NCBI RefSeq assembly: GCF_009600885.1
Contig: NZ_VCLA01000156.1
Location: 133,816 to 197,815 of the forward strand
Direction: 5' to 3'
Length of the DNA stretch: 64,000 nt
Source of the DNA: Streptomyces jumonjinensis
GTDB taxonomy: Bacteria; Actinomycetota; Actinomycetes; Streptomycetales; Streptomycetaceae
The notes beneath the pieces were generated by a model. The model was not told the DNA's origin. It searched no databases and worked only from the letters and a program-made list of their open reading frames with translations. Made by a program: the position numbers and the translations under genes. Below, in pieces: positions 44,263 to 53,110 of the stretch. How positions within the stretch are numbered: the first letter of the stretch is position 1; each line of letters starts with the position of its first letter.

Positions 44263-44351
44263 CGGACGAGGTGGATCCGCGATGAGCGACGAGGTGGATC
44301 TGCGATTGAGGGACCAGGGAGACCTGCGATGAGCCGCGAGGAGGATCCGCG
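44259..44351 (+). repeat. four ~23-bp tandem repeats, each carrying a ribosome site and start codon
   Basis: Units at 44259-44281, 44282-44304, 44305-44328 and 44329-44351. Each begins with ATGA or ATTGA and contains GAGG followed by GATCYGCG, immediately before the next unit. The start codon of the second synthetase (44352) is the beginning of a fifth unit. A related sequence precedes the array at the end of the upstream gene, whose stop codon is in the first unit. Confidence 0.85.
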
Positions 44352-46061
44352 ATGAGCACGGTGCGCACCGGGGCGTCCCGCCCGGCACACAAGGGGGGCC
44401 ACCGGCCCGATCAGCCCCACGGAGGCCCCGCGGCGAACCCGGACCGCCGCACACCGCTCTCGTACGACCACGGCATCGCCGCCACCCCGCTCCTGGGCGA
44501 CACCATCGGCCAGAACCTCGACCGGGCCGTCGCCGCGCACCCGGACCGCGAGGCGCTCGTCGTCCTGGCCGGACCCCGCTGGACCTACGCCGAGTTCGGC
44601 GCGGCCGTCGACCGGCTCGCGCGCGGATTCCTGGGCATCGGCGTCGCCCGGGGCGACCGGGTCGGGATCTGGGCCGTCAACTGCGCCGAGTGGGTGCTGG
44701 TGCAGTACGCCACCGCCCGCATCGGCGCGATCATGGTGAACGTCAACCCCGCCTACCGCGCGCATGAACTGGAGTATGTGCTCAACCAGTCCGGGGTCTC
44801 GGTGCTCTGCGCCTCACAGCGCCACAAGGACAGCGACTACCGCGCCCTGGTGGAGCGGGTACGCCCCCGCTGTCCCCGGCTGCGCTCCGTCCACTACATC
44901 GGGGACGGCTCCTGGGACGAGCTGCTGGCCGCCGCCGCTCCGGTCACCGCCGGCGAACTGGCCGCCCGGGAGGCCGAGCTGTCCTGCGACGACCCGGTCA
45001 ACATCCAGTACACCTCAGGCACCACCGGTTTCCCCAAGGGCGCCACCCTCACCCACCACAACATCCTCAACAACGGCTACTTCGTGGGGGAGACGCTCGG
45101 CTACACCGAACGGGACCGCATATGCATACCCGTGCCCTTCTACCACTGCTTCGGCATGGTCATGGGCAATCTCGCGGCCACCTCGCACGGTGCGTGCATG
45201 GTGGTCCCCGCGCCGTCCTTCGACCCGGCCGCCACCCTCCGCGCGGTCGCCGAGGAGCGATGCACCTCGCTGTACGGGGTGCCGACGATGTTCATCGCCG
45301 AACTGAGTCTGCCCGACTTCGCGTCGTACGACCTCACCTCGCTGCGCACCGGCATCATGGCGGGCTCGCCGTGCCCGGTGGAGGTGATGAAACGGGTCGT
45401 CGCCGAGATGCACATGGCGGAGGTGTCGATCTGCTACGGCATGACGGAGACCTCCCCGGTCTCCACCCAGACCCGGCGCTCCGACGATCTGGAGCGCCGC
45501 ACCGGGACGGTCGGCCGGGTGCTGCCGCATGTCGAGGTCAAGGTGACCGACCCGGTCACCGGGGTGACCCTGCCGCGCGGGCGGGCCGGTGAGCTGTGCA
45601 CCCGCGGCTACAGCGTGATGGCCGGATACTGGGGCGAGCCGGAGAAGACCGCCGAGGCGGTCGACACCGGTCGCTGGATGCACACCGGCGACCTCGCGGT
45701 GATGCGCGAGGACGGCTGTGTGCAGATCGTGGGGCGGATGAAGGACATGATCATCCGAGGGGGCGAGAACGTCTACCCACGGGAGATCGAGGAGTTTCTC
45801 CACGCCCATCCCAAGGTCGCCGATGTGCAGGTCGTCGGGGTCCCGGACGACCGGTACGGGGAGGAGATCCTCGCCTGCGTCGTCCCCGGCGACCCCGCCG
45901 ATCCGCCGACCCTGGACGATATCGCCGCCTTCTGCCGCGAACGGCTCGCGCACTACAAGATCCCGCGTCGGCTGGAGATCCTGGAGACCTTTCCGATGAC
46001 GGTCAGCGGGAAGGTGCGGAAGGTGGAGCTGAGGGAGCGGTACAGCCCCGGGGGCGGCTGA
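44352..46061 (+). CDS. fatty-acid-CoA ligase (FadD-type AMP-binding enzyme)
   Basis: A 569-residue long-chain type acyl-CoA synthetase. It carries YTSGTTGFPKGATLTHHN, then PFYHCFGMVMGNLA, SICYGMTETSPVSTQT, WMHTGDLAVMREDG, IIRGGENVYPREIEEF and the C-terminal KTVSGK-equivalent MTVSGKVRKVELRE. The first ~35 residues are a Pro/Arg-rich extension. The start ATG follows the 23-bp repeat array. It is probably co-transcribed with the preceding synthetase. Substrate unknown. Confidence 0.9.
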   Translation: MSTVRTGASRPAHKGGHRPDQPHGGPAANPDRRTPLSYDHGIAATPLLGDTIGQNLDRAVAAHPDREALVVLAGPRWTYAEFGAAVDRLARGFLGIGVARGDRVGIWAVNCAEWVLVQYATARIGAIMVNVNPAYRAHELEYVLNQSGVSVLCASQRHKDSDYRALVERVRPRCPRLRSVHYIGDGSWDELLAAAAPVTAGELAAREAELSCDDPVNIQYTSGTTGFPKGATLTHHNILNNGYFVGETLGYTERDRICIPVPFYHCFGMVMGNLAATSHGACMVVPAPSFDPAATLRAVAEERCTSLYGVPTMFIAELSLPDFASYDLTSLRTGIMAGSPCPVEVMKRVVAEMHMAEVSICYGMTETSPVSTQTRRSDDLERRTGTVGRVLPHVEVKVTDPVTGVTLPRGRAGELCTRGYSVMAGYWGEPEKTAEAVDTGRWMHTGDLAVMREDGCVQIVGRMKDMIIRGGENVYPREIEEFLHAHPKVADVQVVGVPDDRYGEEILACVVPGDPADPPTLDDIAAFCRERLAHYKIPRRLEILETFPMTVSGKVRKVELRERYSPGGG

Positions 46062-46086
46062 CCCCTTCGGTACGCGGGGACGCCCG

Positions 46087-46134
46087 GTTCCGTTCGGGCC
46101 TGGTCCCGTTCGGGCCTGGTCCCGTCCGGGTCCG
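46087..46134. repeat. 16-bp tandem repeat between convergent genes
   Basis: Three units of the type GTCCCGTTCGGGCCTG (46087, 46103, 46119), followed by two diverged GGCCCTCCGCCC units. It lies just after the ligase stop and before the convergent GNAT gene's stop; the GC-rich units may help terminate transcription. Confidence 0.75.
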
Positions 46135-46173
46135 GGCCCTCCGCCCCGGGCCCTCCGCCCGCTCCGCCGGGGC

Positions 46174-46680
46174 TCAGAGCTCGCGGCGCATGCACACCCG
46201 GGGCCAGCGGTCCAGGCCCAGCTGCCGCTCATGACTCCTGATCTCGCGCAGTCCATCGGTGAGCTCGCTCTCGTCGAGCGTCCGAAAGCCCAGCCGCGCG
46301 TAGTACGGGGCGTTCCACGGCACCTCGGCGAAGGTCGTCAGCGTGAGCGCGGGCAGGCCGCCGGCCGCCGCGCGGGCGGCGAGATGGCCGATCAGACCGC
46401 TGCCCAGCCGCTGATGAGCGGCGGCCGGGTGGACGGAGACCTGTTCGATATGGGCCGCGCCGTCGATCTCGTCGTGGAGCAGATACGCGAGCGGGAGATC
46501 GTCGTCGTCCACGGAGACCCAGGCGTGCCCGCCGGCCCGGTAGCGCTCCAGCAGATCGAGGGCCGGTGGCTCGTCATCGGCGATCTCCGCCATGTCCAGG
46601 GCGCGGAAGAGCTCCCCGGCGGCTGTCTCGATGTCCTGGAGCTGGGGCAGTTCGGCGGCGATGGCCGGTCGGATGGGCAT
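46174..46680 (-). CDS. GNAT-family N-acetyltransferase
   Basis: A 168-residue acetyltransferase of the GCN5 fold. The acetyl-CoA loop is seen as VHPAAAHQRLGSGLIGHLA near residues 85-105 (R/QxxGxG/A), preceded by the strand DGAAHIEQVSV and followed by PWNAPYYARLGFRTL. The substrate is unknown. The ATG at 46680 gives the normal family N-terminus MPIRPAIAAELPQL; the longer frame is spacer. Confidence 0.85.
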   Translation of the reverse strand: MPIRPAIAAELPQLQDIETAAGELFRALDMAEIADDEPPALDLLERYRAGGHAWVSVDDDDLPLAYLLHDEIDGAAHIEQVSVHPAAAHQRLGSGLIGHLAARAAAGGLPALTLTTFAEVPWNAPYYARLGFRTLDESELTDGLREIRSHERQLGLDRWPRVCMRREL

Positions 46681-46827
46681 GAGGGCAGTATCGCCTCGCG
46701 CCCTTCCCGGGCGGAGACCGGGTCTGTCTGCCGGAGGGCCGGTTTCGCCGCCGGTCCGTCTCATGCGCCGGTGCGGCCCGGTTCCGCCGCCGGTCCGTCT
46801 CGCGCGCCCCCGTGGAACGGGTCGCTC

Positions 46828-47772
46828 TCACGCGCCCGTGGAGACCAGTTCCGCCGCTGGTCCGTTCACCGGCTGAGGGCTTCCGGTGAGGTCCATCGCG
46901 AAGAGCGGGACCCCCAGATCGTCCGCGCGGGACCGGGCGTCGTCGGCGTACCCCGCGAGCGAGAAGAAGACGGTCGACGCCGATGACGCCAGCCCGTTCA
47001 GCCAGAGACACTCGACATCGCGCAGGGTCGCGGGCCGGGTCGAGGGATCGACCTGGGCGATCAGCCCGGGGCCGCGCAGATCGACGGCGGCGGATGCGTT
47101 CCCCGAGTGCCGGAGGTCTTCGGGCCGGGCGCCTGGGGGAGGGGACACCTGCTGGACGACATCGGGGAAGCCCAGCCACCGCAGATAGAGCTCGGCCACC
47201 GCCACGGCGTCGCGCACCGTCCTTATGGCGACCGGCCGGAACGAGGGACGTGGGGCGCCCGCCGTGCGCGGCAGCGGAATATGCGACGGCGGGGGCTGGA
47301 GCGGCGGCCCTGCCGGCGGACTGTCCGGCGAGGTCCCCGTCCACTCGGCCGGCGGGATTCCGGTCGTCCAGTCGGTCGGCGCGATCCCCGTCCAGCCGGA
47401 GGGCGGGAGAGCGGCCGGGGCGTCCGCCGGGTCCGCGGGTTCCACACCCCAGGAACCACCCGTGCCGCGGAAGCCTTCATGGTTCGGCCCGTCCGGCCCG
47501 TGTCGGGCGTCCGCCGGACGGACCGGCAGCCGTAGCAGCGTCCCGCACGGGCAGCCCAGCTCCGGCTGCGGCCAGTGGTCCCGGCGTCCGCACTCCAGGC
47601 AGCGCACCCGCACCCAGTCCTCGTCCCAGGTACGGCTGACGACCCGCTCCGGTTCCACGCCGTGCAGCAGCGGCGGGGAGAGCGGGGCCCCACAAGGGCA
47701 GGGGTAGACCGGCGACACGAAGAGATGGTCGCGCAGACAGGACGGACACCGCACCGGCACGCCATCGGTCAT
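46828..47772 (-). CDS. zinc-ribbon protein with Mrr-like C-terminal domain (conserved hypothetical)
   Basis: A 314-residue streptomycete protein. The N-terminus holds two zinc-ribbon-like sets of cysteines (CPSC, PCPCG, CLECG, CPCG within the first ~75 residues). A Pro/Gly/Trp-rich linker follows to ~165, then a domain with AVAVAELYLRWLGFPDVVQQV, VDLRGPGLIAQVDPSTRPA and TVFFSLAGYADDARSRADDLGVPLFAMD. This last part resembles the restriction-endonuclease-like (Mrr) fold used for DNA cleavage or binding. Whether it is catalytic is not clear. The ATG at 47772 is chosen. There is no evident operon partner. Confidence 0.72.
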   Translation of the reverse strand: MTDGVPVRCPSCLRDHLFVSPVYPCPCGAPLSPPLLHGVEPERVVSRTWDEDWVRVRCLECGRRDHWPQPELGCPCGTLLRLPVRPADARHGPDGPNHEGFRGTGGSWGVEPADPADAPAALPPSGWTGIAPTDWTTGIPPAEWTGTSPDSPPAGPPLQPPPSHIPLPRTAGAPRPSFRPVAIRTVRDAVAVAELYLRWLGFPDVVQQVSPPPGARPEDLRHSGNASAAVDLRGPGLIAQVDPSTRPATLRDVECLWLNGLASSASTVFFSLAGYADDARSRADDLGVPLFAMDLTGSPQPVNGPAAELVSTGA

Positions 47773-47869
47773 GGCCCGCCCACCCCCAAGTCGCCAGGTA
47801 CCACGCCGTCCATCGTCCACCAACGCCGCCGGCGGAGCGAGCGAGTTCGGCTCACTGCTCCTCCCCGTC

Positions 47870-48709
47870 TCACCGGGCCGCGCGCGCCATGGCCGGGAGC
47901 CAGTCGAAGGCCCCCGGGCCCGTATGGTCGCCCGCCGTGTACTCCAGGCCGACCCGGCCCGTGTAACCGGCCTGCGTCAGCTCGTCCAGCAGCCGCTCCA
48001 GCGGAACCGTTCCGGTGCCGGGGGCGCCACGGCCCGGGGCGTCGGCGATCTGGACATGACCGGTTCTGCTCGCGTACGCCCTGATGTCGGCGCTGAGGTC
48101 CGCCCCGTTCATCGACAGATGGTAGAGATCGAGCAGAAAAGCGGCGTTGCCGAGGCCGGTGGCCGTGTTCACCCGGTCGACGACCTCGACCGCCGCCTCG
48201 GCGCTCAGCAGCGGATAGCGCGGGGACTCCACCTTGTTGAGGGCCTCGATCAGCAGGGTCGCCCCGACGCGGTCGGCCGCGCGGGCGGCGAGCGCCAGAT
48301 TCTCCAGGGCGAGCGCGTCCTGTGTCCGGGGGTCGACCCCGTCGACCCGGTTGCCGTAGAGCGCGTTGAGCGCGGTGCAGCCCACCGAGGCGGCGAAGTC
48401 CGCGACCACCTCGACATTGGCGCGGAACCGGTCGGACTCCGCGCCCGGCAGCGACAGCGCTCCCCGGTCCGGGCCCGGGAGCCGTCCGGAGTAGAAGTTG
48501 AGCCCCACCAGCCGGGTGCCCGCGCTGTCGAGCGCCGTTCTGAGGGCGTCGAGTCCGGCCCGCTCCGGGGTCGGGGCGTCGATCCAGGGCCACCACATCT
48601 CGACCTCGGTGAAACCTGCCGCCGCGGCGGCGGCCGGGCGGTCGAGCAGCGGGAGTTCGGTGAAGAGGATCGATATGTTCACATCGAAGCGCTGGTCGGC
48701 ATACCCCAT
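47870..48709 (-). CDS. hyi: hydroxypyruvate isomerase-like TIM-barrel enzyme
   Basis: A 279-residue xylose-isomerase-like TIM barrel. It shows DVNISILFTELPLLDR at the start, LLIEALNKVESPRYPLL (metal-binding Glu), FLLDLYHLSMNGADL (Asp and His) and HVQIADAPGRGAPGTG, and ends GYTGRVGLEYTA with the second Glu. These are hallmarks of hydroxypyruvate isomerase, which acts after glyoxylate carboligase in glyoxylate use. It is divergent from the purine-degradation genes, which yield glyoxylate, so a shared physiological role is plausible. The ATG at 48709 has AAAGG upstream. Confidence 0.85.
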   Translation of the reverse strand: MGYADQRFDVNISILFTELPLLDRPAAAAAAGFTEVEMWWPWIDAPTPERAGLDALRTALDSAGTRLVGLNFYSGRLPGPDRGALSLPGAESDRFRANVEVVADFAASVGCTALNALYGNRVDGVDPRTQDALALENLALAARAADRVGATLLIEALNKVESPRYPLLSAEAAVEVVDRVNTATGLGNAAFLLDLYHLSMNGADLSADIRAYASRTGHVQIADAPGRGAPGTGTVPLERLLDELTQAGYTGRVGLEYTAGDHTGPGAFDWLPAMARAAR

Positions 48710-48826
48710 GAGGGCCTTTCGCCCCTTCCGTACAGCGGACATTCCATTCTGCCCAACGGGAGACTGAGGGCGGCCGAGGGGCCCTGTCAAGGGGACGTCC
48801 CTATTCCGCTCCTGCCGCGTTAGGTT

Positions 48827-49084
48827 GTGCCCGTGCGATTGAGAGTGGAGTTCACGACCGAGCCCTTCGACCTCGACGAGGCCCCGGCCCATGCGGTGGT
48901 CGCCCGCGAGGTGATAGAGGGGGCCGGGCTGGACGCCGTGGACGTCGGGCCGTTCGGCAATACGGCGGAGGGCGGCGCGGACGCCGTCATCGCCGCCGTC
49001 GGCGCACTGCTGCGCCGTGGTCTGGAGGCCGGTGCGACCAGAGTCTCCCTCCAGGTCAACGTGGTGGACGGGGAGGCGCGATGA
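48827..49084 (+). CDS. thiamine-binding-fold (MTH1187/YkoF-like) small protein
   Basis: An 85-residue protein resembling the thiamine-binding protein family PF01910: an N-terminal strand RLRVEFTTEPF, helix AHAVVAREVIEGAGL, DVGPFGNTAEGGADAV, then LEAGATRVSLQVNVVD. Members bind thiamine precursors, or have no known ligand. The start is GTG at 48827 or, with better TAGG spacing, GTG at 48833. It overlaps the next gene by ATGA. It opens the rightward purine-catabolism region, though its tie to purines is unclear. Confidence 0.65.
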   Translation: MPVRLRVEFTTEPFDLDEAPAHAVVAREVIEGAGLDAVDVGPFGNTAEGGADAVIAAVGALLRRGLEAGATRVSLQVNVVDGEAR

Positions 49085-49473
49085 CCCGCTCGCCCGGGGG
49101 CTCCCCGGACGAGCATCCCCTGGCCCTCGCGGTACGGCCGCTGGCCGACGCGCTGGGGGCCGAGATCATCGCCCCCGGGCAGGCGGGACCCGACGACGTG
49201 GTGCTCGCCTGGGAGGGCGAGAACGTCATCGCCGTACGGCTCCCGCAGCTCTCCGAATCGCTGGATCGCATACTCGCCGCGCTGGAGCGCAGCCATGGCA
49301 TGCCCCTGTCCGAACTGGACCGCAAGACCAAACAATCGGTCGTACGGAATCTGGAGGCGCGGGGAGCCTTCTCCGTACGGCATGGGGTGGAGACGGTCGC
49401 GAGTGCGCTCGGAGTCAGCCGCTTCACCGTCTACAACTATCTGAACAGGGAGAACGCGGCCCGAGGCGGCTGA
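49081..49473 (+). CDS. YheO/DauR-like helix-turn-helix regulator
   Basis: A 130-residue protein. The C-terminal ~60 residues match the HTH_22 type of YheO/DauR regulators (SELDRKTKQSVVRNLEARGAF, then VASALGVSRFTVYNYLNRE). The N-terminal half (ALAVRPLADALGAEIIAPG, VLAWEGENVIAV) is a short version of the sensor domain of that family. Translationally coupled to the preceding gene through ATGA. It sits immediately upstream of the uricase operon, so it may control it, perhaps through the operator at 49571-49585. Confidence 0.72.
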   Translation: MTRSPGGSPDEHPLALAVRPLADALGAEIIAPGQAGPDDVVLAWEGENVIAVRLPQLSESLDRILAALERSHGMPLSELDRKTKQSVVRNLEARGAFSVRHGVETVASALGVSRFTVYNYLNRENAARGG

Positions 49474-49570
49474 TCCGGTGCGCACCGGCGGGCCGGGGGT
49501 GCGCCCGGCGGGCCGCGGGGCCGCTGGACCCCGGCGCCGCCCGGGCGGCGGGATTCCCTCCCGCCGACTT

Positions 49571-49611
49571 TCAACAAAGTGTTGACGTTGGGTTGTCGGG
49601 GGCGTTAGCTA
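49571..49611 (+). promoter_or_regulatory. uricase-operon promoter with overlapping operator
   Basis: A palindrome TCAACA-AAG-TGTTGA (49571-49585) overlaps a -35-like TTGACG (49582-49587). Eighteen bases on is TAGCTA (49606-49611), a plausible -10. The gene starts at 49681. A repressor on the palindrome would block the -35. Three 12-bp repeats follow (49620-49655, CCGTTCGACTTC type). Confidence 0.55.
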
Positions 49612-49619
49612 TGCGCATC

Positions 49620-49655
49620 CCGTTCGACTTCCCGTTCGACGTCTCGTTCGACGCA
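49620..49655. repeat. three 12-bp tandem repeats in the uraD leader
   Basis: Units CCGTTCGACTTC, CCGTTCGACGTC and TCGTTCGACGCA in tandem between the predicted promoter and the GGAGG ribosome site of the OHCU decarboxylase gene. They would be in the mRNA leader. Confidence 0.75.
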
Positions 49656-49680
49656 CAGCGAAACAGCCACGGAGGCTCCT

Positions 49681-50232
49681 GTGAGTCCGAGTTCACCGTG
49701 CCCTTCGGGAGAGTTCTCCGGGGGAGAGACCCCCGGGACCTTCGCGAGCCTCTCCCGCTTCAACTCCTCGGCGGAGGCCGACGCCCTCGCCGCACTCCGC
49801 GAGGTGTGCGCCAGCTCGGCCTGGGCCGGACGGCTGCTCGCCGGACGCCCCTACGCCGACACCCCGTCCCTCCTCGCCGCGAGCGACACCGCCACGGCGG
49901 AGCTGACGGCGGACGATCTCGCCGAGGCGATGTCCGCCCATCCGCCGATCGGCCGTCCCGCGCCGCCGGGCGCCGCCTCCGCCCGCGAACAGAGCGGGAT
50001 GACCGAGGCGTCCGACGCCCTCAGAGCCGAGATGCACCGGCTGAATCTCGCGTATCAGCGCCGCTTCGGCCATGTCTTCCTCATCTGCGCCACCGGTTTG
50101 ACCGGTGAACAGATGCGTGACGCGGTACGGGAACGGATCGGCAACCCGCCCGCACGGGAACGGGAGATCGTCCGCACCCAGCTGGGCGGAATCAACCGGA
50201 TCCGGCTCACCCGGCTCGTAGCGGACGCATGA
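49681..50232 (+). CDS. uraD: 2-oxo-4-hydroxy-4-carboxy-5-ureidoimidazoline decarboxylase
   Basis: A 183-residue OHCU decarboxylase that gives S-allantoin, the third step of urate breakdown. The active-site motif SAHPPIG is visible near residue 82, with REQSGM and RRFGHVFLICATGLTGEQM further on, all typical. The GTG at 49681 has a strong GGAGG site. It is first in the operon with hydroxyisourate hydrolase, urate oxidase, a deaminase and a permease. Confidence 0.93.
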   Translation: MSPSSPCPSGEFSGGETPGTFASLSRFNSSAEADALAALREVCASSAWAGRLLAGRPYADTPSLLAASDTATAELTADDLAEAMSAHPPIGRPAPPGAASAREQSGMTEASDALRAEMHRLNLAYQRRFGHVFLICATGLTGEQMRDAVRERIGNPPAREREIVRTQLGGINRIRLTRLVADA

Positions 50233-50260
50233 AGCCCACGAGTCCCGAGGAAGAGAGCCC

Positions 50261-50671
50261 TTGAGCACGGAAACCACCGCAACCACCGCGTCGGTCTCCA
50301 CCCATGTCCTCGACACCAGCATCGGACGGCCCGCCGAGGGCGTCCCCGTCACCCTCTCTGCCCGTAGCGGTCCAGAGGCCGAATGGGTCGTGCTCGGCGC
50401 GTCGTCGACCGGCCCGGACGGGCGCTGCGCGGACCTCCCGGAACCGCCGGAGGGCACCGCCCAGGTACGTCTCGTCTTCCGGACCGAGGCGTACGTCGCA
50501 CCGGACCCGCGACCGGCCACCGAGGCCCGACCGGCCGCCCCCCGCGAAAGCGGCGGCGGCGGCGCGTTCTTCCCGGAGGTGGCGGTCGCCTTCGCCGTGG
50601 CAGCGGGCGAGCACTATCACGTGCCGCTGCTGCTCAACCCGTTCGGCTACTCCGTATACCGAGGGAGCTAG
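50261..50671 (+). CDS. uraH: 5-hydroxyisourate hydrolase (transthyretin-like)
   Basis: A 136-residue transthyretin-related hydrolase converting 5-hydroxyisourate to OHCU. The N-terminal VSTHVLDTSIGRPAEGV and the C-terminal YRGS tetrapeptide, the defining family signature, are both present, with EHYHVPLLLNPFGYSVYRGS at the end. A Gly/Ser/Pro-rich insertion (~90-100) makes it a little longer than usual. The start is TTG at 50261 with GAGGAAGAG upstream. Urate oxidase begins 8 bp after its stop. Confidence 0.94.
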   Translation: MSTETTATTASVSTHVLDTSIGRPAEGVPVTLSARSGPEAEWVVLGASSTGPDGRCADLPEPPEGTAQVRLVFRTEAYVAPDPRPATEARPAAPRESGGGGAFFPEVAVAFAVAAGEHYHVPLLLNPFGYSVYRGS

Positions 50672-50679
50672 CAGACCCC

Positions 50680-51588
50680 ATGCCCACGATTCTCGGACAG
50701 AACCAGTACGGCAAAGCGGAGAACCGCGTCGTCAGGATCACCCGGGACGGCGCCACGCATCACATCAAGGACCTCAATGTCTCGGTCGCCCTCTCCGGCG
50801 ACATGGACGAGGTCCACTACTCCGGATCCAACGCCCATGTCCTGCCGACCGACACCGTGAAGAACACGGTGTTCGCGTTCGCCAAGAAGTACGGCATCGA
50901 ATCGGCCGAACAGTTCGGCATCCATCTCGCCCGCCATTTCGTGACCTCGCAGGAGCCCATTCACCGCGCGCGCGTCCGTATCGAGGAATACTCCTGGGAA
51001 CGCACCGGGAACACCGCCGGCGGCGCCGCCGAGCCGGGGCACTCCTTCGTGCGCAAGGGCCAGGAGACCCGGACCAGCGAGATCGGCTACGACGGGGAGC
51101 GCTGGCGGATCGTCTCCGGCCTCACGGGACTGACCGTGCTGAACTCGACGGACTCCGAATTCTGGGGCTATGTCAAGGACGACTACACCACCCTCGAAGA
51201 GGCGTACGACCGGATACTCGCCACCGATGTCTCCGCCCGATGGCGCCATCACTGGACCTCCGACGAGACTCCCATGCCCGATTGGGAGCGATCGTACGAG
51301 CAGGCGAGAGAGCATCTGCTCCAGGCATTCGCCGGCACCTATTCGCTCTCCCTCCAGCAGACCCTGTTCCAGATGGGCACACGGGTGATCGAGCACGGCG
51401 ACGAGATAGCCGAGATCCGGCTCTCACTGCCGAACAACCATCACTTCCTGGTGGATCTCACCCCGTTCGGTCTCGACAACGACCACGAGGTCTATGCCGC
51501 GGCCGACCGCCCCTACGGTCTGATCGAGGCCACCGTTCTGCGGGACGGCGCGGAATCGCTGATCCCGGCAGAACCGGCCGAGCTCTGA
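50680..51588 (+). CDS. urate oxidase (uricase)
   Basis: A 302-residue cofactor-free uricase that oxidises urate to 5-hydroxyisourate. The catalytic Lys is in NQYGKAENRV, Thr in LPTDTVKNTVFAFAK, and His in LPNNHHFLVDL, the triad of the family; the uricase signature TGLTVLNSTDSEFWGYVKD is also clear. The ATG at 50680 has GAGGGAG about 12 bp upstream. It lies third in the operon. Confidence 0.96.
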   Translation: MPTILGQNQYGKAENRVVRITRDGATHHIKDLNVSVALSGDMDEVHYSGSNAHVLPTDTVKNTVFAFAKKYGIESAEQFGIHLARHFVTSQEPIHRARVRIEEYSWERTGNTAGGAAEPGHSFVRKGQETRTSEIGYDGERWRIVSGLTGLTVLNSTDSEFWGYVKDDYTTLEEAYDRILATDVSARWRHHWTSDETPMPDWERSYEQAREHLLQAFAGTYSLSLQQTLFQMGTRVIEHGDEIAEIRLSLPNNHHFLVDLTPFGLDNDHEVYAAADRPYGLIEATVLRDGAESLIPAEPAEL

Positions 51589-51710
51589 CCCCGGCGGGCC
51601 CCGGAGCCGACGGACGGCGACGATCCGGGGGTATGCACGGTACGGATCCGGGCCGGCCCCGGATCCGTACGGTCCCGGACGACGCCTGAGCACAGAAACG
51701 AGGACCCGCC

Positions 51711-53087
51711 ATGGCGGCTTCGCGCATCGTCATCGAGAACTGCGCCATCGCGACCGTGGACGCCGACGACACCGAGTACGCGAGCGGTCATCTCGTCGTG
51801 GCGGACGACCGGATCGAGTCGATCGGCGCGGGGGCCGCTCCCGATGGTCTGGAGAACGTCGTCCGCCGCGTCGACGGAACCGGCTGTCTCGCCACCCCCG
51901 GCCTGGTCAACACCCATCACCACTTCTACCAGTGGATCACCCGTGGCCTCGCCGCCGACCACAACCTCTTCGACTGGCTGACAGCGCTCTACCCGACCTG
52001 GGCGCGGATCGACGAGAGCATGGTCCGGGCGGCGGCGCGCGGCTCCCTCGCAATGATGGCCCGGGGCGGGGTCACCACCTCGATGGACCACCACTATGTG
52101 TATCCCCGGGGCTCGGGGGATCTGTCCGGCGCGATCATCGGCGCGGCACGGGAGACGGGCGTACGCTTCACCCTCGCCCGGGGCTCCATGGACCGCGGGC
52201 GCTCGGACGGCGGACTGCCGCCGGACTTCGCGGTGGAGACCCTCGACGGGGCGCTCGCGGCCACCGAGGAGACCATCGACGCCCACCACGATCCGTCCCC
52301 CGACGCGATGACCCAGATCGCCGTCGCCCCCTGCTCCCCCTTCTCCGTATCCACCGGACTGCTCCGGGAGGGAGCCGAACTCGCCCGCCGCAAGGGTGTA
52401 CGGCTCCATACGCACGGCTCGGAGACCGTGGAGGAGGAGCAGTTCTGCAAGGAGCTGTTCGGCATGGGACCGACCGACTACTTCGAGTCCACCGGCTGGC
52501 TCGGGCCCGATGTCTGGATGGCGCACTGCGTCCATATGAACGCCCCCGACATCGCCGCCTTCGCGCGCACCGGCACCGGGGTCGCCCACTGCCCGTCCTC
52601 CAACGCCCGGCTGGGGGCGGGCATCGCGCGGATCCCCGACCTGCTCAGGGCGGGCGTCGCGGTCGGCCTCGGGGTGGACGGCACCGCGTCCAACGAGTCG
52701 GGCGAACTCCACACCGAGCTGCGCAACGCCCTGCTCATCAACCGGCTCGGCGCCCATCGCGAGAGAGCGCTCACCGTCCGCCAGGCGCTGCGGCTGGGCA
52801 CCTACGGCGGCGCTCAGGTGCTGGGGCGCGAGGGGCAGATCGGCTCGCTGGAGACCGGGAAGCTCGCCGATCTGGTGCTCTGGAAGCTGGACACGCTCGC
52901 GCACGCCTCCATCGCCGACCCGGTGGCCGCGCTCGTCCTCGGCGGGGCCGCTCCGGTGAGCCTCTCGCTCGTGGGCGGCCGGACCGTGGTCGAGGACAAC
53001 CGGCTGACCACGGTGGACGAGGACGACATCGCCCGTACCACGCGGGACGAGGCACAGCGCTTGGCGCGGATCGCGGCGGACGGCTGA
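51711..53087 (+). CDS. 8-oxoguanine deaminase (amidohydrolase)
   Basis: A 458-residue zinc amidohydrolase. Metal ligands appear in LVNTHHHFYQW, in HTHGSETVEE and AHCVHMN, and in GLGVDGTASNES. These and the overall length fit the 8-oxoguanine deaminase group, which converts 8-oxoguanine to urate, feeding the upstream uricase; other guanine-type deaminases cannot be ruled out. The ATG at 51711 follows GAGGA. It lies between the uricase and the NCS2 permease. Confidence 0.87.
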   Translation: MAASRIVIENCAIATVDADDTEYASGHLVVADDRIESIGAGAAPDGLENVVRRVDGTGCLATPGLVNTHHHFYQWITRGLAADHNLFDWLTALYPTWARIDESMVRAAARGSLAMMARGGVTTSMDHHYVYPRGSGDLSGAIIGAARETGVRFTLARGSMDRGRSDGGLPPDFAVETLDGALAATEETIDAHHDPSPDAMTQIAVAPCSPFSVSTGLLREGAELARRKGVRLHTHGSETVEEEQFCKELFGMGPTDYFESTGWLGPDVWMAHCVHMNAPDIAAFARTGTGVAHCPSSNARLGAGIARIPDLLRAGVAVGLGVDGTASNESGELHTELRNALLINRLGAHRERALTVRQALRLGTYGGAQVLGREGQIGSLETGKLADLVLWKLDTLAHASIADPVAALVLGGAAPVSLSLVGGRTVVEDNRLTTVDEDDIARTTRDEAQRLARIAADG

Positions 53088-53110
53088 CGGGCTGCCGGAT
53101 TCGTGAACTC

